Positions 8,474-15,531 of a stretch of DNA of 64,000 bases are shown here, piece after piece. Position numbers and translations under genes: made by a program. The notes under the pieces are model-generated. The model saw only the letters and a list, made by a program, of their open reading frames with translations, was not told the DNA's origin and searched no databases. Each line of letters opens with the position of its first letter. The first letter of the stretch is position 1. This stretch comes from JANQSP01 sp965237565 (lineage in GTDB: Bacteria; Bdellovibrionota; Bdellovibrionia; Bdellovibrionales; UBA1609): the NCBI GenBank assembly GCA_965237565.1, contig OZ250145.1:124001-188000 (forward strand). The letters are read 5' to 3'.

Positions 8474-9802
8474 GTGAAAAAATTAGCTCATATCTGCGTG
8501 GGATGTCTCATGAAATTACAAGCTCTAAGAGAAATAAAAAACATTCCCTTTTCTCAAAAAGACAGCCTAGTCATTTTTGGAGAGATTTTTTCTAGGGGTT
8601 ATGTAGAAGGCTTGGTCCGGATTGCTCAGTCGAAGGGAATGAATATCATTTATTCCACTATGGGAAGGCGGGATTCCGATGGCCAATTAAGAAATTTGAA
8701 TGAAGAAGAAAGAAAATCCCAGCCACAAAATCTAATCAACGAGGCCTTGGAGGCTGGCTTCGATATGGAGAATTCAGCTTCGGGGGTACGGCCCATTGAT
8801 CTTTGCCGAGAAGCTTCATTAAAAAATTGGGAAAATTTTCAGTTGGACAAAATTTTGTTGGAGGACTCACGAAAAAAATCTGTATATTCCTTTCGTGAAC
8901 GCACAAAGAAGTGGCTTGAGAGCTTAGAGAAAAAATTGCCCGATCAGGGTCATGTTGTCATCGCTCATACTATGGCAGGAGGAGTCCCTCGTACAAAAAT
9001 TTTGCTCCCTATATTGAATCGTGTCCTAAAGGGAATGGGGCATCGATTTTCTTCTTCCAAAGCCTGCTGGGAGTCTGAACTAGGATGGTTTTGTCAGCAA
9101 AATTTCAGCGAAGTGACTGCACAAACATATCGACACCTGCTGGAAATGAGTACAAGCCTGAGAGAAAAATTAGAAAAACAAGGAAGACAATTATTTTATA
9201 TGGCCTATAGCTACCACGGAACAGAGATTTTGGTAGGAGAGCAGTACCGATGGCAAAGCTACGCTCCTTACCTGCAAGGTTTTGCCAAGTTGGAATTGGA
9301 AAATATCTCTAAGCAATTTTTTGCAAAAGGAGTGAAATCCTATGTGTTCAATGTTCCTGAAATACTCACTCGTTCCAGTGCCATCTTCCCCGGCGTAGAA
9401 ATTCCACTCTATACGATATTGGGAGCTCTTGAAAAAAACGGAGGAGAAAACGGAAAAGAAATTGTGTCCCAATGTATCCAAAAAATGATAGATAATGCCT
9501 ACTCCTTTATCATGAATACAACAAAAGAATACTTTGAATCCAAAACAATTAAAGCACTGACTGTATTTAAAAAATGGCCCCAACACAACACACCCGAACA
9601 AATGGAACTCATGCTATCTACATCCAGAAAATTAGCCGGATTAAACAAGGATTCTTCATCTTCCATCACTTCATTCTTAAGCAATCAAATTGCCACCAGT
9701 TGCGGAAGATTGATATTGCAAGAACTTGGGCAACAAAGCTCTGTCCATTGGATTGGTCATGACCTCATCGCCCGTGACGTGAAGGAAAGGATGATGTCGT
9801 AG
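8474..9802 (+). CDS. Conserved-looking cytoplasmic protein, Rossmann-like N-terminus, function unknown
   Basis: Not recognised. The 442-residue protein has no signal peptide or membrane helix. It begins with an alternating beta/alpha pattern (DSLVIFGEIFSRGYVEGLV, then GMNIIYSTMGRRDSDGQL) that resembles a nucleotide-binding fold with a G-x-x-x-x-G turn and an RRD motif. HVVIAHTMAGGVPRTKILLP looks like another strand-loop-helix unit. The open frame starts at GTG 8474; ATG at 8510 (MKLQALREIKN) is an alternative and neither has a strong Shine-Dalgarno sequence. It is divergent from the Cys-rich gene and ends in a hairpin terminator partly built from a duplicate of its own 3' end. Confidence 0.7.
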   Translation: MKKLAHICVGCLMKLQALREIKNIPFSQKDSLVIFGEIFSRGYVEGLVRIAQSKGMNIIYSTMGRRDSDGQLRNLNEEERKSQPQNLINEALEAGFDMENSASGVRPIDLCREASLKNWENFQLDKILLEDSRKKSVYSFRERTKKWLESLEKKLPDQGHVVIAHTMAGGVPRTKILLPILNRVLKGMGHRFSSSKACWESELGWFCQQNFSEVTAQTYRHLLEMSTSLREKLEKQGRQLFYMAYSYHGTEILVGEQYRWQSYAPYLQGFAKLELENISKQFFAKGVKSYVFNVPEILTRSSAIFPGVEIPLYTILGALEKNGGENGKEIVSQCIQKMIDNAYSFIMNTTKEYFESKTIKALTVFKKWPQHNTPEQMELMLSTSRKLAGLNKDSSSSITSFLSNQIATSCGRLILQELGQQSSVHWIGHDLIARDVKERMMS

Positions 9803-9830
9803 CTTGTGACGTGAAAGAAAGAATGATGTT
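9774..9830 (+). repeat. Imperfect 25-bp direct repeat of the gene's 3' end
   Basis: Bases 9774-9798 (the last coding codons, beginning GTGACGTGAAGG) recur at 9806-9830 with 22 of 25 identities and a 32 bp period. The second copy is non-coding and supplies the left arm and loop of the terminator hairpin. Confidence 0.85.
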
Positions 9831-9842
9831 CTTCACGTTTTT
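9809..9842 (+). terminator. Intrinsic terminator of the 8474-9802 gene
   Basis: ACGTGAAAGAA (9809-9819) pairs with TTCTTCACGT (9829-9838), a 10 bp stem with one bulged A and a 9-nt loop, followed by TTTTT to 9842. It lies 7 bp after the stop codon. Confidence 0.75.
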
Positions 9843-9875
9843 GAGCGAGACAATCCCAATATGGTCTCTTTGGCA

Positions 9876-12329
9876 TCAAAAATTCGGAGAGTCTTTGTTC
9901 AGGGGAGAGGACCTTCTGTACTGTTGAATAGTAGAAAATCCCCCCTCCTTAACAGTAGGACTTTCTACTTCCTCATCCAAACAAATGGGATTGGTTTGAA
10001 GATTTTTCTTTTTTAAAAATCCCTTAACAGATTTTGAAAAAACCTGAGTTAAATCGGCACGAGTCATGTCTTTGATCTCAGTTTCCCACGTGCTCTTTAG
10101 GATAAAGAACATACGATTCCCAAAAGATTCAACCAAAGAAACTCCTTTGATTTTTACAAATTCTTTCTCGTTGAGCAAATATTTGTAGACATCGAAGGAC
10201 GAATCTACCTTATCCGGCTGACAAAGCAGATAAGTAAAAATGTGATGAATATAACCTTCAAATGTTGGGAAGCTATTTGTTGTTTCCTCGTTATCCAAAA
10301 CAAAATCTTTGTTCAAATCGTAACGGTTAAAGATTGTCTCAACAAAGTAAAATAATATGATAATATTTTTTACATTATACTTATGCAAATACTTGGCATC
10401 TTCATAATCTTCTTGAGACTCAAAAGCAGAGATAAGCAAAGCTTCGGATAATTCTCTTTTTCCCAATGGAGAAAGCGTAGATAAAAATGATCGAAAGTCC
10501 GGCATGTTATCTCCCGATTCATTAAGTGCAGAAAGAATATTTTTCTTGACGCATTCTTTTTCATAACCAGGCAATGATTGAGAAAAACCATATACATCTG
10601 TAATCGTAGAACAATTGTTTGACAAAAATTTCTCCACCTCATTAAGGGTAAAGCCAAAGGAGAAGGCATAGGATAGATACTCCACAATCTCATCAGGACT
10701 CGTGCGTTCTGCTTGGCTCAGATCAGTATTGAACCCCTCTGCCGAAGGGGTTAGCACATTGGCGGCGAGAAACTCCGCTTCTCCTTCCGATAAGGATTGT
10801 TGCTGTGTTTTTAAAATCCAACCCATATTTTGGGAAATAGGGTTAAAATCAACAAAGAATTTATTCAATTCATCACTCGTCAGACCCTCTGGTTGAGAAG
10901 GATTCTCTGAGTAACCAGCTTTTATCATGTCTGCCAAAAGGTAGTAAAAATTGAATAGAGTGAGATTTTTATAGCTCAACTCCTTGCTTGGTTGAGATTC
11001 GTAAATTTTCCTAGAGAGGTGAACTTTTGCAGAGTCTTCGTAAAGGGGCTTGAGTGAGAGCAAATACTCAATAAATTTTTTGTCAATGGAGGAAAATCGT
11101 TTTGTAGACAAAAAGGGTCTCATTTTTTTTAAACTAAGAATCGTCGAAGAAGAAAAGGAAGGTTCTTTTTGGATTGTTACGTTGAAAAGCGATTGCCTTA
11201 GAATCCAAGGATTGATCAATTCATAGATTTTTTTCATTTGTGCAGAATTGAGCTGGATGACACCATACCTGTTTGTATCTACATGAAATACCTTGCCGAA
11301 GAAAATTAATAGTATGTTTTGAAGAGAAGACTTTGTTAATTTTTCATTAAGCAAATCATTGGATTGCAAATTGTTAGCCAGCACTAAAAAATCATCCGAT
11401 TGAATCACTTCATTGGGATGATTCGTAACGGAAGCGGATAAGAATTTTAGTAACCTTTTCACAATCAACAACACAGTCTCCATACTTTTTGGAGAAACGA
11501 GTGATCCGTTTTTTCCTAAAAGAGAAATGTTTACGCTCATTGAGATTAAATAAGAATAACCAATGAGAAGTTTTTCCCATTCCTCAGGTTGAACAACCCA
11601 TTTGTTGACTCCATTAACAATAAATTGTTTCAAAGCCACTGCGAGCTCTATTTTTGTACGAAGTTGTGAATTATTGTGATCTCGATCAAACATAAAAGTC
11701 AATTCACGAATCAAACTTTCCATATCCGAAAAAGAATAGGGTTGAGAAAACCGCTTTAGAAAAACCGAAATACGATTGATGGATTTTTTTAAATCGCTCT
11801 CGATACGACTTAGATGTTCTCGATCACTTAGAGATTGAGAATCACCTCCTTCGTTGAAAATTTGGATGTAAGGCTGAAAAACAATAGCTTCTTTCATTAC
11901 AATGTCTACAAAAATAATAAATCGTTCTATATCATGTCTTGTCAATTTATTCTCCGAACCACCAATGATCCTTACCTTCAAACGCATCAGCTGGGTCAAT
12001 AATTCATCGTTGATAACTTGATCCTGCAAAAGAAATTCTTCAATGAATTTTTTTAATTCACTTGGTTTAAATTCCCCTCGTTTCTTTCCACGAACTCGGT
12101 TTTTGAACACTCGCAAGGCTGTTTGTATGCAAGAAGAAATGTCGCTGATTTGCTTGCTTCCTAGTTTGCCGGCCAAATAGTTATCAATTTTTTTATCCAG
12201 TTGATTTAAACAACCAACAGAAAAATCAGCTGTACTCAATTGCAAACTTGGCTCACCTATACGTAAGCTACAACTCGCATTCACAAAAATGAATGCAAAA
12301 GAAAAAATAAAATATTTATGGGATTTCAT
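9876..12329 (-). CDS. Large helical lipoprotein with EF-hand-like loop (module copy A, second gene)
   Basis: Family not recognised. The 817-residue protein has a lipoprotein-type signal peptide with lipidation Cys20 (FVNASC). The rest is mostly predicted helix. DLNKDFVLDNEE (671-682) fits the canonical EF-hand calcium loop: D, N, D at positions 1, 3, 5, a hydrophobic residue at 8 and E at 12. It is clearly homologous to the protein at 15521-17788: shared N-terminal block (LKVRIIGGSENKLT against LRVKTAIIGGNENGIT) and aligned acidic loops near the C-terminus. Its ATG overlaps the end of the upstream beta-barrel gene by 14 nt, so the two are coupled. A surface or periplasmic calcium-dependent partner of the barrel is the simplest guess. 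Confidence 0.75.
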   Translation of the reverse strand: MKSHKYFIFSFAFIFVNASCSLRIGEPSLQLSTADFSVGCLNQLDKKIDNYLAGKLGSKQISDISSCIQTALRVFKNRVRGKKRGEFKPSELKKFIEEFLLQDQVINDELLTQLMRLKVRIIGGSENKLTRHDIERFIIFVDIVMKEAIVFQPYIQIFNEGGDSQSLSDREHLSRIESDLKKSINRISVFLKRFSQPYSFSDMESLIRELTFMFDRDHNNSQLRTKIELAVALKQFIVNGVNKWVVQPEEWEKLLIGYSYLISMSVNISLLGKNGSLVSPKSMETVLLIVKRLLKFLSASVTNHPNEVIQSDDFLVLANNLQSNDLLNEKLTKSSLQNILLIFFGKVFHVDTNRYGVIQLNSAQMKKIYELINPWILRQSLFNVTIQKEPSFSSSTILSLKKMRPFLSTKRFSSIDKKFIEYLLSLKPLYEDSAKVHLSRKIYESQPSKELSYKNLTLFNFYYLLADMIKAGYSENPSQPEGLTSDELNKFFVDFNPISQNMGWILKTQQQSLSEGEAEFLAANVLTPSAEGFNTDLSQAERTSPDEIVEYLSYAFSFGFTLNEVEKFLSNNCSTITDVYGFSQSLPGYEKECVKKNILSALNESGDNMPDFRSFLSTLSPLGKRELSEALLISAFESQEDYEDAKYLHKYNVKNIIILFYFVETIFNRYDLNKDFVLDNEETTNSFPTFEGYIHHIFTYLLCQPDKVDSSFDVYKYLLNEKEFVKIKGVSLVESFGNRMFFILKSTWETEIKDMTRADLTQVFSKSVKGFLKKKNLQTNPICLDEEVESPTVKEGGFSTIQQYRRSSPLNKDSPNF

Positions 12330-13746
12330 AGATCACCTTCATTCCTACACGATCATTTTGTCTGTAGGTATTGAAAAAACTAACCGGTGTGGATTTGTTG
12401 GCTCCAATAATATCCAGTTGAGATTCCAAAACAAAATGAGTATGAAACCGCCATCGTAAAGATGCGTTCAACCAAGCTCCCTGATCAGGAATAGAATACC
12501 AGTAACTCAATCTTGCAGAAATAAATTGATCCTTTTTGAATTGAAGAGGAGAAGAATGAATGGATAAAGAAAGTCCATGATTCAGTTTGAAGCGTTTTGC
12601 CTTGAAGGTTTTTTCCAATTGTTTTAATGTATCAGAAACTGATTTTTTAGGTTCCACAAAACGAGAATAAAGATAATTCAATTCTATTGTGTCGATAGGG
12701 ATACTCAATTCTTTTAAATCTAGTTTGACGTAGGTAGAAAAGAAAAAAGCATCCGGAAGGGATGGGATAATCCAATTTTCAGAAACTTTGGGAGGAATAG
12801 GATGTTCTTGTACAATGGAAGCCACTCCTGTAAAAAAATCATTTTCCAAACCAAAATCTATCGAAAGCAGTGAATGTTTAAATGATTCGTAGCGGATACT
12901 ATTCGCAACGGAAGACTTATCATCATCAATTGAAAGATTTCCATCTATTTTAAAATAGGTCTGATTAACGGGCTTATAGGCGTAAGATAGATTGAACCAT
13001 TGGTCCTTGATGTCACCAAACAAAAACCTGAAGGCAACACTGTCATTGAGTATCACATTTTTCAAATACGGTTTCTTCAACCAATAAAAAGTCTCCACGC
13101 GACGATTAAAAATAACAAGTTCGTCTTGAGGAGGAGTAAACCATCGACTACTGGAATAAATTTCTCCCTTGGGAGTAATGTCTATGCTAGGACTTTGGTC
13201 AGGAAAAAAAATCCCGGAAAGGTAAAAAGTGAGTGTCCATAAGTCTTTGCCCAGCGTGAGGAAAAATCCAGAAAGGCCTGTTGGCTCAGTCAAAAAATAA
13301 TCCCAGTTCATTCTCCCTTGCCACAGACCCAACTCCCATTTTTCATCCAGAAAACTCCAAGGATGAGGGTAGATGTTTACAAAAGCTTCTGACTCTCTTT
13401 TTTGGGGGTAAATATTTGATGATCTCTTTTGTCGGCCAAAGACAAAATTCAGCTGGTAGCTAGAAAAAATATCCACGAATTCATAGCCCACAAATAAATC
13501 TGGGATGGACAAATAGTTTTGACGACTGTCGTCCACAGCGAAACTAGCTAGAAATTCCCCGCCATAAAACCAATGATTTTGAAAGCCAAAATGGGTGAAA
13601 TTCAGACCTATATTGGTATAAGAATCCAACTGAGACTCAAAATCAGTCGCGGTAATATAGGAAAAATTCTCTAGGGAAAGCTCTAAATTAGCTCTCGCCC
13701 GAAACGAGAAAAATAAAAAAAATAAAAATAAAGAACGATAAAACAA
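12316..13746 (-). CDS. Outer-membrane beta-barrel protein (module copy A, first gene)
   Basis: The 476-residue protein starts at TTG 13746 with a strong AAGGAGG eight bases upstream. A signal peptide (about residues 1-19, ending RARA) is followed by many alternating amphipathic strands rich in Tyr, Trp and Phe, and the chain ends MKVIYEIP, consistent with an outer-membrane barrel. It aligns with the protein at 14095-15531: PDQSPSIDITPKGEIYSSSR against PDSTPSLQVTNGKIFSLNH, a shared WF-x(2)-P block, and LSYAYKPVNQ against FAYAYKPMNR. Transport or secretion of the co-encoded EF-hand-like protein would fit this arrangement, as an inference. Confidence 0.75.
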   Translation of the reverse strand: MFYRSLFLFFLFFSFRARANLELSLENFSYITATDFESQLDSYTNIGLNFTHFGFQNHWFYGGEFLASFAVDDSRQNYLSIPDLFVGYEFVDIFSSYQLNFVFGRQKRSSNIYPQKRESEAFVNIYPHPWSFLDEKWELGLWQGRMNWDYFLTEPTGLSGFFLTLGKDLWTLTFYLSGIFFPDQSPSIDITPKGEIYSSSRWFTPPQDELVIFNRRVETFYWLKKPYLKNVILNDSVAFRFLFGDIKDQWFNLSYAYKPVNQTYFKIDGNLSIDDDKSSVANSIRYESFKHSLLSIDFGLENDFFTGVASIVQEHPIPPKVSENWIIPSLPDAFFFSTYVKLDLKELSIPIDTIELNYLYSRFVEPKKSVSDTLKQLEKTFKAKRFKLNHGLSLSIHSSPLQFKKDQFISARLSYWYSIPDQGAWLNASLRWRFHTHFVLESQLDIIGANKSTPVSFFNTYRQNDRVGMKVIYEIP

Positions 13747-13990
13747 AAATTATACCTCCTTTTAGGCTTATTCATTACAAGGGGTTTTAGCAAAAACCTC
13801 TTAACAGGAATTAAAACGGATTGAGAGGGCAGGAACATAGCCCAAAAATACAAGCAACTCCAAACATTTTGCTTATCGCATCGAACGACAAGGCACCGGC
13901 TTTAAAAAATCAAGCCCCATGTGCGTCTGCTTGCATTCTACCCTGACCCATTAAACCATGAAAGCAAGGACTAATGTGACAAAAAATAGA

Positions 13991-14013
13991 TGAATGTAAA
14001 AAAATTACATTGA
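13991..14013. promoter_or_regulatory. Dyad-symmetric operator-like element (TGAATGTAA-N5-TTACATTGA)
   Basis: Two 9-bp arms match in inverted orientation at 8 of 9 positions around a 5-bp A-tract centre. It lies about 80 bp upstream of the copy B barrel gene. The shape is typical of a dimeric regulator site; no regulator is identified. Confidence 0.4.
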
Positions 14014-14034
14014 TCCACATCTACAGGTGCCTAT

Positions 14035-14053
14035 TTAACTGATTTTTAGTTAA
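14035..14053. promoter_or_regulatory. Perfect inverted repeat TTAACT-N7-AGTTAA
   Basis: Six-base arms at 14035-14040 and 14048-14053 lie 41 bp upstream of the copy B barrel ATG, so the element overlaps the likely promoter. It has no T-tract suited to a terminator. Confidence 0.35.
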
Positions 14054-14094
14054 TATGTTGCTTTCTAACACTCTCTTAAAAAGTGGTTATTTTT

Positions 14095-15531
14095 ATGACT
14101 TTCCGCTTGTTTTTTGTCTCTTGTCTAATGGTTTTTTGTTTTTTCTCCTATGCCTCTTCCAATTTCCCTTGGGAAGCCCCCTTGCATAAGAAAAAAATCA
14201 AAACGCATCAGTTAGCCATTCACTCTACAGTCATGCGATTTTTTGATGAAGACCATGATAGGTACTTTGCTGGATTACAAATCAAAACGAATCCCGACAT
14301 ATTACATATAAATGCTGATTATACTTATAGCTTCTACGAGAAACTGTCCTATTTTCAACCCTATGAGATAGCTGTTAAACTGAAAACTCCAAAGGGAAAG
14401 TGGGTAATTGGCAGGCTACTTTTTGAATGGAGTTGGGACGACTCTTTTTGGAATAAAAATTTATGGGAGCCCGTCTATATAGAAGACTCTCTTCGCCCAA
14501 AAAAGGCAGGCCTCACTGGGATTTTCAGAGAATTTCACCATGACAAAGGCTCTTTTCTTTTGTTCGGCTCTTTTTTGTATCTACCTGATTCCACCCCTTC
14601 TTTGCAGGTCACAAACGGCAAAATATTTTCTTTAAATCATTGGTTTGTCTCTCCTACCTATGAAAAAATTTATTCAATGAGTATTGTTCCTGCCTATTAT
14701 CCTGCTGATCCTCTAATCCCAGCGAAATCTTTTTTTCAATTCTCTATAGCTGGACGAGTAAGTTACAAGAATTTTTATTTTGCCTATGCTTACAAACCCA
14801 TGAACCGAGTGCGATTAAAAAGTCCCTTCGAACTGAAACTGAGTGATCACTTGTTATCCGACGGAAAAAAAGATTTCTCGGTTGATATTCCCGTACAGTC
14901 TCTGATTTTACATCACCATTTGGTGAGTACTGGTTGGATTTTGGAAAGTATCAATCAACCCAGCCACCTATCACAAAATGTGCTGTATCGTCTAAAGCTG
15001 GCTCTTACTTACAACGCTCCAGAGGAATATGCTCACGTGGCAAAAGAAAATAGAGAGCTTTTTATTCAGCCTCGCAGTGAGTGGATTGTTTCCGCAAAGG
15101 GTGAAATGGATATTGGGAATACGATTGAAAAAACAAAGATCCATATAGCTTACACACACCAATTCCAAGAGGGTGAAGAAGATAAGGAGCAATTAGTTTT
15201 CAAGCTCTTCCCTATTGTAAAGCAACAGCAGTTTTTTCGTGATGACTTATTTCGTTTTCCACAGGCAATTAGCTTTGGAATGAAACACCACATACAATTC
15301 ACAAGTGCAGACTCCACTGATATGAACGCACGGTTGATTTACGATCTATTCAATAAATATTTTTTGTTTTCCTTCCACACTTCCATCACGTTCGAAAGTT
15401 CTGTTTCCCTGTTTGTCTCTGGGGATTTGCTCTTTGAGAAGTTTCCATTTTCAATGAAAGATATAGAAAAAAGTGAGAATATGCATGTACACAATGCCCG
15501 CATTTATGGAGGACTCCAGTATGTCTTCTAG
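14095..15531 (+). CDS. Outer-membrane beta-barrel protein (module copy B, first gene)
   Basis: The ~478-residue paralogue of the copy A barrel has a signal peptide ending near SYASS and then repeated aromatic amphipathic strands to a C-terminal GGLQYVF, the terminal phenylalanine being typical of outer-membrane barrels recognised by the Bam machinery. I take ATG 14095; an in-frame GTG at 14083 adds four residues. Neither has a clear Shine-Dalgarno sequence. The shared P-D-S-T-P-S block, the WF-x-S-P block and AYAYKPMNR place it with the 12316-13746 product. Its stop lies inside the start region of the next gene. Confidence 0.75.
   Translation: MTFRLFFVSCLMVFCFFSYASSNFPWEAPLHKKKIKTHQLAIHSTVMRFFDEDHDRYFAGLQIKTNPDILHINADYTYSFYEKLSYFQPYEIAVKLKTPKGKWVIGRLLFEWSWDDSFWNKNLWEPVYIEDSLRPKKAGLTGIFREFHHDKGSFLLFGSFLYLPDSTPSLQVTNGKIFSLNHWFVSPTYEKIYSMSIVPAYYPADPLIPAKSFFQFSIAGRVSYKNFYFAYAYKPMNRVRLKSPFELKLSDHLLSDGKKDFSVDIPVQSLILHHHLVSTGWILESINQPSHLSQNVLYRLKLALTYNAPEEYAHVAKENRELFIQPRSEWIVSAKGEMDIGNTIEKTKIHIAYTHQFQEGEEDKEQLVFKLFPIVKQQQFFRDDLFRFPQAISFGMKHHIQFTSADSTDMNARLIYDLFNKYFLFSFHTSITFESSVSLFVSGDLLFEKFPFSMKDIEKSENMHVHNARIYGGLQYVF

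Larger units (their letters stand above)
13747..14094. other. Divergent intergenic region between module copies A and B (348 bp)
   Basis: No convincing gene is present. It separates the two divergent modules and must hold both promoters. The copy A ribosome binding site is at 13755-13761 (minus strand). Two dyad symmetries lie near the copy B start, at 13991-14013 and 14035-14053; they are listed separately. Confidence 0.7.
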
